Positions 6,463-12,814 of a stretch of DNA of 12,814 bases are shown piece by piece. A program made the translations under genes and the position numbers. The stretch is from Lachnospiraceae bacterium. Lineage in GTDB: Bacteria > Bacillota > Clostridia > Lachnospirales > Lachnospiraceae. The notes below the pieces were generated by a model that worked only from the letters and a program-made list of their open reading frames with translations, had not been told where the DNA came from and ran no database searches. The stretch lies in contig VSNO01000129.1 of the NCBI GenBank assembly GCA_009774375.1, forward strand, positions 1 to 12,814, written 5' to 3'. The first letter of the stretch is position 1. Each line of letters begins with the position of its first letter.

Positions 6463-7731
6463 ATGTCAGGAGAAAAACTGATTTTTCACGTGGATGTCAA
6501 CAGTGCATTTTTGTCGTGGGAGGCGGTGGAGCGCTTGAAGCACCCGGAGCAGTTTCCGGAGATCACAGTGGATCTGCGCGATATCCCCTCGGCAGTGGGG
6601 GGAGACCGCTCCAAGCGGCACGGGATCATACTGGCGAAATCCATTCCGGCAAAAAAGTACAAAGTACAGACCGGCGAGCCGATCACGGACGCGCTCAAAA
6701 AATGTCCGAACCTGGTGCTGGTCCCCTCGCGCCATGGGATATACAGGGAGTATTCGAGGGCGTTCATCTCGATCCTTGAAAGGTATTCGGACAGGATCGA
6801 ACAGTGCAGTATCGACGAGTGTTTTGTGGACATGACAGGTACGGAGAAGCTTTTCGGAGCGCCGGTGGAATCTGCCACGCGCATCAAGGATGAGATCTAT
6901 CGTGAGCTGGGTTTTACCGTCAATGTGGGGATATCCACGAACAAGCTGCTCGCGAAGATGGCAAGCGATTTCCGGAAGCCGGATCTGGTGCACACGCTGT
7001 TTCCGCATGAGATTCCGGATAAGATGTGGAAGCTTCCTGTCGGGGAGCTGTTCCTGGTGGGAAAGTCGACAGAGCGGACGCTGCACACGCTTGGCATTCA
7101 CACGATCGGGGAGCTGGCGCACACGGATCCGCAGATCCTGCGGGGGGCTTTAAAGAAGCAGGGTGAAGCGGTCTGGAAGTTTGCAAACGGTGAGGGCGCC
7201 TCGATCATAGAGCCGGAGCCGGCTGATAACAAAAGCTATGGGAATGCCACCACGATCGCCTTTGACGTGACAGATGAATCCACGGCGAACATGGTGCTGA
7301 TGTCCCTTGCCGAGACCGTGGGAAGACGGCTCCGAAGCGATGCGGCAAAAGCGGAGGTCGTGACAGTCAATATCCGGTACAGCGACTTATCCAGGGTATC
7401 GCACCAGTGCGAGCTGCCGCATGCCACGAACATCACCAATGAGATATACAGTGCGGCGTGCAGATTGTTTGAGGAGCTGTGGGATGGCAGGCCGGTGAGG
7501 CTTTTGGGGATCCAGACCAGCCATATCAGACAGGCAGGTGACGGCAGACAGCTGTCACTCTTTGATGATGGGCGCTATGAAAAGCTGGAGAAGCTTGACA
7601 GGGCGATGGACAGCATCAGGGAAAAATACGGCTCTGATGCTGTCAAACGCGCGTCATTTTTAAATAATCCTGCTTCCGGGAAGCCGCGGATCGATCCGTC
7701 TCCCGGAAAGGAGAAGCATTTTGGCAGATAG
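6463..7731 (+). CDS. dinB: Y-family DNA polymerase (DNA polymerase IV type)
   Basis: This is a low-fidelity translesion polymerase that copies past damaged template bases. Its 422 residues carry the palm motif FHVDVNSAF with metal-binding Asp11, then CSIDECFVDMTGT with catalytic Asp118 and Glu119, NVGISTNKLLAKMASDF, helix-hairpin-helix and little-finger regions, and a sliding-clamp-binding motif QLSLF at 363-367. About 55 residues follow the clamp motif, more than in E. coli DinB where the motif is terminal. The polypurine run 6443-6459 supplies the ribosome site. It lies 30 bases after the Gx-transporter gene and is probably cotranscribed; I see no LexA-type (GAACnnnnGTTC) box immediately upstream. 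Confidence 0.94.
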   Translation: MSGEKLIFHVDVNSAFLSWEAVERLKHPEQFPEITVDLRDIPSAVGGDRSKRHGIILAKSIPAKKYKVQTGEPITDALKKCPNLVLVPSRHGIYREYSRAFISILERYSDRIEQCSIDECFVDMTGTEKLFGAPVESATRIKDEIYRELGFTVNVGISTNKLLAKMASDFRKPDLVHTLFPHEIPDKMWKLPVGELFLVGKSTERTLHTLGIHTIGELAHTDPQILRGALKKQGEAVWKFANGEGASIIEPEPADNKSYGNATTIAFDVTDESTANMVLMSLAETVGRRLRSDAAKAEVVTVNIRYSDLSRVSHQCELPHATNITNEIYSAACRLFEELWDGRPVRLLGIQTSHIRQAGDGRQLSLFDDGRYEKLEKLDRAMDSIREKYGSDAVKRASFLNNPASGKPRIDPSPGKEKHFGR

Positions 7732-7757
7732 GGATCATCTGGGCAGGGATCGGAGAG

Positions 7758-7784
7758 GTTACTGTTTAATCCGTTCCCAGTAAC
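7758..7784 (+). terminator. Weak stem-loop after dinB
   Basis: GTTACTG (7758-7764) pairs with CAGTAAC (7778-7784) around a 13-base loop, 27 bases after the dinB stop. No T-run follows, so termination here is only a possibility. Confidence 0.35.
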
Positions 7785-7824
7785 GCGGAGAGCGAACAAA
7801 AATGGAAACAAAAGGTGCAAAATC

Positions 7825-7853
7825 TTCCACATTTTCAGATTATGTGGTAAAAT
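7825..7853 (+). promoter_or_regulatory. Possible extended -10 promoter for the DJ-1/PfpI gene
   Basis: TAAAAT (7848-7853) is preceded by TGG, an extended -10 context. A poor -35, TTCCAC (7825-7830), is 17 bases upstream. It would give a leader of about 80 bases to the gene starting at 7942. Confidence 0.5.
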
Positions 7854-7941
7854 GCTGATAAAGTGCAAAAATGAACTACAGTAAAAAGGTGTTATGCAAT
7901 TGTAACTGTAATGTGATGATAAGGAAAGGAAGGGCAGTGTT

Positions 7942-8508
7942 ATGAAGAAAAACGCAGCTGTATTTTTTGCAGCAGGATTTGAGGAAGTGGAGGCGCTCAC
8001 CGTGGTGGACCTGTTGAGGCGTGCGGGGATCGAGACGGTCTGTGTCTCTGCAGACAATACAAAGAGCGTGACGGGAAGCCACAACATCACGGTGGAAATG
8101 GATGTCATGCTCGACCGTCTGGACTTTTGGCTGTATGACATCCTTGTCTGTCCGGGAGGAATGCCGGGAACGAAGAACCTCGAGGCGAACGAATGGCTCA
8201 TGAGAAATGTCCGTGCGACATACGAGAATGGCAAATTTATCGCGGCGATCTGCGCGGCGCCGAGTATCTTTGCCCATATGGGACTGCTGGTAGGCAGAAA
8301 GGCATGCATCTATCCCGGAATGGAGGATGAGCTGTACCGCAACGGTGGTGTCGCATGTATTGAGGACAAGGTCATGAGATCGGGAACGATCATAACGAGC
8401 CGCGGCGTGGGGACGGCGATCCCGTTTGCACTCGAGATCATTGCTGCGCTGCTGGGACAGGACAAGGCTGACGAGATCGCGCGGAGCATCGTGTACACCG
8501 AAGGATGA
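7942..8508 (+). CDS. DJ-1/PfpI family protein (YajL-like)
   Basis: This 188-residue single-domain protein belongs to the DJ-1/PfpI superfamily, whose members are linked to methylglyoxal or glycated-protein detoxification and oxidative stress. The nucleophile-elbow Cys104 lies in AAICAAPSIF, the partner Glu is in AGFEEVEALT (11-20), and LVCPGGMPGTKNL (68-80) and a GVGTAIPFAL helix complete the usual fold. Length and motifs place it nearer YajL/DJ-1 than the longer PfpI proteases. GGAAGGG (7928-7934) lies 7 bases before the ATG. It appears to be a single-gene unit between dinB and the chemotaxis-like operon, with no evident functional link to either. Confidence 0.92.
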   Translation: MKKNAAVFFAAGFEEVEALTVVDLLRRAGIETVCVSADNTKSVTGSHNITVEMDVMLDRLDFWLYDILVCPGGMPGTKNLEANEWLMRNVRATYENGKFIAAICAAPSIFAHMGLLVGRKACIYPGMEDELYRNGGVACIEDKVMRSGTIITSRGVGTAIPFALEIIAALLGQDKADEIARSIVYTEG

Positions 8509-8550
8509 ACCTGGCCTGCTACGAATATTGTGTAAATTAACGTAAAAATT

Positions 8551-8579
8551 TTGACAACTTATGAATCCAATGTTATAAT
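8551..8579 (+). promoter_or_regulatory. Perfect-consensus sigma-A promoter driving the chemotaxis-like operon
   Basis: The -35 is TTGACA (8551-8556) and the -10 is TATAAT (8574-8579), with a 17-base spacer and an added extended -10 TGT (8571-8573). Every position matches consensus. It lies 51 bases before the cheR start. Such a promoter predicts strong, sigma-A-driven transcription; flagellar and chemotaxis genes of Firmicutes are often sigma-D dependent instead. No operator-like dyad is evident around it. Confidence 0.9.
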
Positions 8580-8630
8580 CAGAAATATAATGTGTAATTA
8601 TATAAATCAAGCAGATAGAAGGTTTCTCAA

Positions 8631-9434
8631 ATGATAACAGAACAAGAATTTCAGAGAGTAGCCGCCTATGTGAAGAATAAGGCGGGCATCAACTTAAACG
8701 AAAAAAAGGTTTTGGTTCAGGGAAGGCTTGATAGTTATATGCAGCGAAAGGGTTACAGCTCTTATGATGCGTTTATGGATCGTGTGGAAAAATTTCCAAC
8801 AGGACCTGAGGCGGAAGATCTGATGAATGCCCTCACGACGAACCATACGTATTTCTGGAGGGAGTATGAACAATTCATTTTTTTGAAGCAGGAAGTTTTT
8901 CCAGAATTGAAGAACCGCACGGAGAACACGAGGGACTGGCACATCTGGTGCGCCGCCTCGTCGTCGGGGGAGGAGCCGTACACTCTCGCGATGCTCTGCA
9001 AGGATTTTCTGGGATTGGAACAGGCCGAGTGGGATACGAAGATCCTCGCCACTGATATCGATACGAAAGTTCTGGAGAAGGCAGTGCGGGGCGTTTATGC
9101 CAGGAACTCCGTGGAACAGCTGCCGCACCAGTATGTGCGCAGGTTTTTTAAGCAGATCAACCAGGAGGAGTACCGGGTGAAGGATGAGCTCAGGCAGGAA
9201 GTCCTGTTCCGGCAGCTCAATCTGATGAACCCGTTGCCTTTCAAGAAGCCGCTCCATGTAGTCTTTATCAGAAACGTCATGATCTACTTTGATGAGCCGA
9301 CCAAAGAGCGGCTGCTGAACAATATTTATGAGAAGATGGCTCCCGGCGGATATCTCTTTATCGGTTCGACGGAATCCATGAGCCAGAATAATACCCAGTT
9401 TCGGTACGTAAGACCTTCCATATACAGGAAGTAG
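8631..9434 (+). CDS. cheR: CheR, chemoreceptor glutamate methyltransferase
   Basis: CheR methylates glutamates on methyl-accepting chemotaxis proteins using S-adenosylmethionine, setting receptor sensitivity. The 267 residues match the family. The N-terminal helical domain ends in TTNHTYFWRE (69-78, usually TNxTxFFRE). The SAM-binding fold has WCAASSSGEEPYTLAM (106-121), LATDID (139-144), VFIRNVMIYFD (211-221) and GGYLFIGSTE (239-248). No extra TPR repeats are present. AGAAGG (8617-8622) lies 8 bases before the ATG. It is the first gene of the operon and is followed after 61 bases by cheB. Its substrate receptor is not in the window, so a methyl-accepting protein must be encoded elsewhere or further downstream. 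Confidence 0.95.
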   Translation: MITEQEFQRVAAYVKNKAGINLNEKKVLVQGRLDSYMQRKGYSSYDAFMDRVEKFPTGPEAEDLMNALTTNHTYFWREYEQFIFLKQEVFPELKNRTENTRDWHIWCAASSSGEEPYTLAMLCKDFLGLEQAEWDTKILATDIDTKVLEKAVRGVYARNSVEQLPHQYVRRFFKQINQEEYRVKDELRQEVLFRQLNLMNPLPFKKPLHVVFIRNVMIYFDEPTKERLLNNIYEKMAPGGYLFIGSTESMSQNNTQFRYVRPSIYRK

Positions 9435-9445
9435 GGGATCGTGTT

Positions 9446-9475
9446 AACCGGCAGGTCTGCACAGGCTTGCAGGTT
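9446..9475 (+). other. Long imperfect hairpin between cheR and cheB
   Basis: A 30-base near-palindrome from AACC (9446-9449) to GGTT (9472-9475) folds into a stem of about 13 positions with one G-A mismatch and two G-U pairs, closing on a four-base loop. It has no T-run and ends 8 bases before the cheB ribosome site (GGGGGAG, 9484-9490). It may tune expression or processing between the two cistrons. Confidence 0.5.
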
Positions 9476-9495
9476 ATGAATATGGGGGAGTAGGT

Positions 9496-10521
9496 ATGGA
9501 GAGATTAAAGGTATTGCTTGTGGTGGGAAATCTTGAGATGAGGAGGCGTCTTGTCGGGATTCTCGGCGCGGACGCGGATCTTGATATGGTAGCGGAGGCG
9601 AACAATGCCTACACTGCAAGGGACAAGATCATAGAGTGCGCCCCCAATGTGATGCTTCTGTGCCATGATCTGCCCAGGATGCCGGGGATCACGTTTCTGG
9701 GAAAGCTCATGCCGCAGAGAAGCATCGCGACAGTTGTCATAGCAGAGCCGCAGTTTGAGGATGAGGCATACCATGCGGGGGCGAAGGATTTTATCGCCTG
9801 TCGGAACAATTATGAGACGCTTGAAAATGAAAATATCTGTAACCGCCTGAAAAAAGCCGCCGGCGCCGAGTGGATTGCTGCAGAGAAGAGGGCGTGCGTT
9901 TTGAGCGCGGCGCAGGCGCACAGGAGTGCGGGCAATGAAGCTGATATGACATCGATCATAGCGATCGGGGCCTCGACAGGAGGGACAGAAGCGATCGCCA
10001 CTGTCGTGAGAGGACTTCACAGGGATATTCCGGGGATCGTGATGGTGCAGCATATGCCGGAGGGGTATACGCAGATGTATGCCCACAGGCTGGACAGCGA
10101 GGGCGAGGTCTCCGTGAAGGAGGCAGTGTCGGGAGATGTGGTGAAGCCCGGCCAGATCCTGCTGGCGCCGGGGGATAAGCAGATGCGCATCGTGAAGATC
10201 AACGGCAGATACCAGGTGGAGTGCAAGCACGGACCGCGGGTGACAGGGCATTGTCCGTCGGTGGACGCACTCTTTGAATCGGTGGCGCGCGTAGCCGGAA
10301 AAGAGGCGATCGGCGTGCTGATGACTGGTATGGGCAGCGATGGCGCCAAGGGGCTGCTGGCGATGAGAAATGCAGGCGCGCGCACCATCGGACAGGATGA
10401 GAAGACCTGTATCGTGTACGGCATGCCCAAGGTTGCGTATGAGATCGGGGCGGTAAAGTGGCAGGTGCCGCTGGAACAAATTGCACAGAAAATATATTAT
10501 CTGCTGGATAAACGGCAGTAA
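9496..10521 (+). CDS. cheB: CheB methylesterase with degenerate, non-phosphorylatable receiver
   Basis: CheB demethylates and deamidates chemoreceptors. The 341 residues keep the two-domain layout. The C-terminal esterase (about 151-338) has the intact triad Ser160 (IGASTGG), His186 (VQHMPEG) and Asp282 (GMGSDGAKG). The N-terminal receiver (1-103) keeps the fold pattern, but its active residues are gone: VVGNLEM replaces the acidic VVDDS pocket, Cys56 (LLCHDLPRMPG) replaces the phosphorylated Asp, Ala83 replaces the Thr/Ser, and Cys102 (DFIACRN) replaces the Lys. In normal CheB, phosphorylation relieves receiver inhibition of the esterase, so this one should be insensitive to a CheA-type signal. 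The linker 104-150 is of ordinary length. The reading frame is intact, and the following gene supplies a complete free receiver. The start follows GGGGGAG (9484-9490). Confidence 0.95.
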   Translation: MERLKVLLVVGNLEMRRRLVGILGADADLDMVAEANNAYTARDKIIECAPNVMLLCHDLPRMPGITFLGKLMPQRSIATVVIAEPQFEDEAYHAGAKDFIACRNNYETLENENICNRLKKAAGAEWIAAEKRACVLSAAQAHRSAGNEADMTSIIAIGASTGGTEAIATVVRGLHRDIPGIVMVQHMPEGYTQMYAHRLDSEGEVSVKEAVSGDVVKPGQILLAPGDKQMRIVKINGRYQVECKHGPRVTGHCPSVDALFESVARVAGKEAIGVLMTGMGSDGAKGLLAMRNAGARTIGQDEKTCIVYGMPKVAYEIGAVKWQVPLEQIAQKIYYLLDKRQ

Positions 10522-10542
10522 ATGAGTATAGGAGGCGTAAGT

Positions 10543-10938
10543 ATGAGAATATTGATAGCAGAGGATGATTTTGCCAGCAGGAAGGCGATCTTAAAATTTT
10601 TGTCGGAGTATGGGGAGTGCGACGTCACGGTCGACGGCATGGAGGCGATCGACGCCTTCATGATGGCGCTCGATGAGGAGGATCCCTACGACCTTGTCTG
10701 TTTGGACGTCATGATGCCCGTCATGGACGGTTATCAGGCACTCAAGAATATCAGGAATATCGAGCGGGAGCACAATGTGCCGCAGGATGAACAGGCGAAG
10801 GTGATCATGACAACGGCGCTGAACGAGGAGAAGAATGTCAAGATGGCATTTGATCTTGGCTGTACTGTATACTGCGCGAAGCCGATCGATGTGGAAAAAC
10901 TCAGAGGCATACTTGAGAAGCTGGGATTTAATCAGTAA
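10543..10938 (+). CDS. Stand-alone receiver (CheY-like response regulator)
   Basis: This is a single receiver domain of 131 residues with all phosphorylation residues: Asp8 and Asp9 (MRILIAEDD), phosphoacceptor Asp55 (CLDVMMPVMDG), Thr91 (VIMTTAL) and Lys113 (YCAKPID). It has no output domain, so it probably works by protein contact or as a phosphate relay. A short insertion around NIEREHNVPQDEQ (72-84) distinguishes it from classic CheY. The start at 10543 is set by a strong AGGAGG (10530-10535), 7 bases upstream; the ATG at 10522 abuts the cheB stop and lacks a ribosome site. Its natural kinase could be the histidine kinase at 11543 or a distant CheA. Because the adjacent CheB has lost its phosphosite, it may carry the regulatory phosphorylation for this cluster (inference). 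Confidence 0.92.
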   Translation: MRILIAEDDFASRKAILKFLSEYGECDVTVDGMEAIDAFMMALDEEDPYDLVCLDVMMPVMDGYQALKNIRNIEREHNVPQDEQAKVIMTTALNEEKNVKMAFDLGCTVYCAKPIDVEKLRGILEKLGFNQ

Positions 10939-10984
10939 GGAACTTGTGACATCAGTTCCTGAGGAACTTGCGAGGCAGGTTCCT
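10938..10984 (+). other. Two adjacent hairpins between receiver gene and cheW
   Basis: AGGAACT (10938-10944) pairs with AGTTCCT (10954-10960). Then AGGAACTTGC (10962-10971) pairs with GCAGGTTCCT (10975-10984), with one G-U pair. All arms are variants of AGGAACT, so alternative pairings (first arm with last) are possible. The first arm overlaps the receiver gene's stop codon. No T-run follows, so these are not standard terminators. Confidence 0.55.
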
Positions 10985-11026
10985 TGGAATAACAGAGATT
11001 TGCAGAGATAAGGGGGACGATCTTAC

Positions 11027-11542
11027 ATGGAAGAAAAAACGGAAATGCTTGAGAACTTAGAGTTGGAAGACACACGGCAGGGGAAATATATGACCTTCTG
11101 TATCGGAAGTGATGTCTTTGGCATCGAGCTCAAGTATGTAAATGAAATCATACAGATGCAGGCGATAGCGCCCATTCCCGAGGTGGAGCATTTCATAAAG
11201 GGACTGATCAATCTCCGGGGTAAGATCATACCGGTGATCGATGTGGCGGACCGCTTTGGAAAGGAGCTGTTTGAATACAACGACCGGACCTGCATCATCG
11301 TTGTAGATGTCCAGGGAGTCACAGTGGGACTGATCGTTGAGACCATCTCGGAGGTGGTTTCGATCGAGGAGGAGGATATCCTGCCGCCGCCAAGTGTGTC
11401 CAAGACAAATGCCCAGGCTAAATTTATCCGTGGCATCGGCAAACTCGGTGACAGCGTCAAGCTCCTGCTCGATCCGGTCAAACTGCTGAGTGATGAGTCG
11501 CTTGATTTTACAGAGAAGCAGGAAGAGGAAGAGGAAGAATAA
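11027..11542 (+). CDS. cheW: CheW-like chemotaxis adaptor protein with polyglutamate tail
   Basis: CheW links chemoreceptors to a kinase through its tandem SH3-like fold. The 171 residues contain the standard motifs: YMTFCIGSDVFGIELKYVNE (21-40), the receptor-contact loop GLINLRGKIIPVIDV (59-73), the second lobe TCIIVVDVQGVTVGLIVETI, and FIRGIGKLGDSVKLLLD (133-149). The last six residues before the stop are all Glu, after KQ, and are encoded by a GGAAGA repeat that also serves the next gene as a ribosome site. AGGGGG (11011-11016) lies 10 bases before the ATG. With cheA absent from the window, its kinase partner is unknown: a distant CheA or, less conventionally, the adjacent PAS kinase. Confidence 0.94.
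   Translation: MEEKTEMLENLELEDTRQGKYMTFCIGSDVFGIELKYVNEIIQMQAIAPIPEVEHFIKGLINLRGKIIPVIDVADRFGKELFEYNDRTCIIVVDVQGVTVGLIVETISEVVSIEEEDILPPPSVSKTNAQAKFIRGIGKLGDSVKLLLDPVKLLSDESLDFTEKQEEEEEE
11521..11538 (+). repeat. Three tandem GGAAGA hexamers, Shine-Dalgarno for the kinase gene
   Basis: GGAAGA is repeated three times without interruption, encoding most of the Glu tail of CheW. Its last part (GAGGAAG, 11531-11537) lies 5 bases before the kinase ATG at 11543. The two genes are joined TAA-ATG with no gap, so translation is probably coupled. Confidence 0.75.
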
Positions 11543-12814
11543 ATGCCAGAAAACCGCGAAGAATTTTTTTATTTTATATTGAATCACAGCCAGGAATGTA
11601 TCATTAAATATGATTCCCGCGGATGCATTGACTATTGTAATGACAGGCTTCTTGAGCTCACAGGCTACAGTGCAGGTGAGCTCATTGGCGTGTATATCGG
11701 CGAGCTGATCCAGAATGTGTTCGTGATCGAGGCAGATCATCTGGAGCTGACAGATGAATATAAGGATATGGAAGTCATAGAGACCGTGCTGTACCGGAAG
11801 AATAAGACCTGTTTTCCGGTGGAGATCAAGGTGGTCTCGGGAGTGTTTGACGGTGTGGAGGTCATGATCTGTACAGCCGTGGATATGACGCGCTACAAGG
11901 AGAGCATCCAGAGAGTGGAGGAGACCACGCTACAGATGCAGGAGTCCATGAAGGCGCGGGATGCGTTTGTGGCAAATGTCACCCATGAGCTGCGGACTCC
12001 TGTCAACGGGATCAAAGGGCATGCTGAGATCCTGATGGAGCAGGAGCAGGATTTCCAGAAGACGAATTATCTCAAGATGATCCTGGACTGCTGCACGACG
12101 ATGGAGGGGATCATCAACAATATTCTGGATTTCTCCAAGCTTGAGGCGGGCAAGTTCCAGATCGACGAAAAACCGTTCTCCTTCTATGATTTTATATCGA
12201 AGATGGAAAAGATGTTTGGTATGCTCACGATGAGGAAAGGACTGAGGTTCACGCTCAATGTAGCGCCGGAGATCCCGGACAAGGTGATCGGCGATGAGCT
12301 GCGCCTGACACAGATCCTGAACAATCTGGTATCCAATGCGGTGAAGTTTACGGAGCAGGGGTATGTCGGCGTCGAGGTATCTTTAAATACGAAGATCGAC
12401 AATGAGGTAGAGCTGTTTTTCATGGTTGTGGATACTGGCATCGGGCTCTCGCCGGAGGATAAGGATAAGCTGTTCAAGAGCTTTTCGCAGGCGGATGCGT
12501 CCATCACCAGAAAATTTGGCGGCACCGGGCTTGGGCTTGCGATCACCAAGGAGCTTGTGACCATGATGCACGGCAAGGTCTGGGCAGAGGGTGAGAAAGG
12601 GAAGGGCTCCACATTTTCCTTCACGATCAGGCTCAAGACAGAGCAGACACAGGAAAATGCGGAGGAGAATTCGTCCATCCGGAAATGGAAGTATTCCAAT
12701 AACCTCAACAGGATCGCCGGGGAGCAGGATCTGATGAATGAGCTTGGCAGCGATATCAACATCAGGGAATTGAAAAAATATTTTGAAAAGCTCAATATCA
12801 GCATGGATATGGAA
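11543..12814 (+). CDS. Soluble PAS-domain sensor histidine kinase (3' end outside window)
   Basis: The reading frame is open from the ATG to the last base, 424 codons, so the protein is incomplete. It has no membrane segment. A PAS domain fills about 5-120 (FILNHSQECIIKYDSRG start, ending TAVDMTRYKE), then a short coiled coil (120-140), a HisKA domain with phosphoacceptor His148 (FVANVTHELRTPVNG), and a HATPase domain with N box ILNNLVSNAVKFT (258-270), G1 VDTGIGLS (296-303), F box LFKSFSQAD and G2 GGTGLGLA (326-333). The catalytic core ends near 365. A charged segment (about 371-424) leads to something beyond the window, possibly receiver or phosphotransfer modules as in hybrid kinases. It is not CheA-like: there is no Hpt domain at the start and no CheW-like part in view. 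Placed directly after cheW with coupled translation, it probably belongs to the same pathway. Confidence 0.93.
   Translation, partial: MPENREEFFYFILNHSQECIIKYDSRGCIDYCNDRLLELTGYSAGELIGVYIGELIQNVFVIEADHLELTDEYKDMEVIETVLYRKNKTCFPVEIKVVSGVFDGVEVMICTAVDMTRYKESIQRVEETTLQMQESMKARDAFVANVTHELRTPVNGIKGHAEILMEQEQDFQKTNYLKMILDCCTTMEGIINNILDFSKLEAGKFQIDEKPFSFYDFISKMEKMFGMLTMRKGLRFTLNVAPEIPDKVIGDELRLTQILNNLVSNAVKFTEQGYVGVEVSLNTKIDNEVELFFMVVDTGIGLSPEDKDKLFKSFSQADASITRKFGGTGLGLAITKELVTMMHGKVWAEGEKGKGSTFSFTIRLKTEQTQENAEENSSIRKWKYSNNLNRIAGEQDLMNELGSDINIRELKKYFEKLNISMDME

Noticed and set aside
7575..8610. Two minus-strand ORFs spanning the dinB-DJ-1 region
   Set aside because: They overlap conserved plus-strand genes and show low-complexity Ser/Phe-rich translation without known motifs.
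9505..10479. Long minus-strand ORF inside cheB
   Set aside because: Antisense shadow; composition follows from cheB codons and no ribosome site or motif supports it.

Overview
All genes in this window lie on the + strand, and the sequence reads as chromosomal DNA from an anaerobic Firmicute. A Lachnospiraceae/Clostridia member is the best guess. The evidence is a Spo0A DNA-binding domain almost unchanged from spore formers, a methionine aminopeptidase with an N-terminal SEC-C zinc finger, an NFACT/RqcH protein, purine-rich Shine-Dalgarno sites and near-consensus sigma-A promoters. I see no rRNA, tRNA, CRISPR array, insertion sequence or phage gene.

Left part (1-2534): a short Spo0A-like protein that has lost most of its receiver domain but kept the effector domain. 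It is preceded by a small overlapping upstream ORF. A separately promoted glycogen synthase (glgA) follows, then a 256-base gap carrying several stem-loops, two of which share the same arms.

Middle part (2535-8508): housekeeping and accessory genes. In order they are rqcH (ribosome quality control), map (own promoter, rho-independent terminator after it), a membrane-anchored NusG-domain-II protein with a Gx-transporter-family membrane protein (a pair resembling EetA/EetB of flavin-based extracellular electron transfer loci), dinB (Y-family polymerase with a clamp-binding motif), and a DJ-1/PfpI protein.

Right part (8551-12814, running off the end): a chemotaxis-like operon behind a perfect-consensus extended -10 sigma-A promoter. 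The order is cheR, cheB, a stand-alone receiver, cheW, then a soluble PAS histidine kinase that is cut by the window end. No cheA, methyl-accepting protein or flagellar gene is in view. CheB keeps its Ser-His-Asp methylesterase triad, but its receiver has lost every phosphorylation residue, whereas the next gene encodes an intact free receiver. My reading, an inference, is a rewired chemosensory pathway in which receptor methylation and demethylation enzymes, a CheW adaptor and a conventional HisKA kinase work together, possibly for a non-motility output. This, together with the receiver-less Spo0A, is what most deserves a second look.
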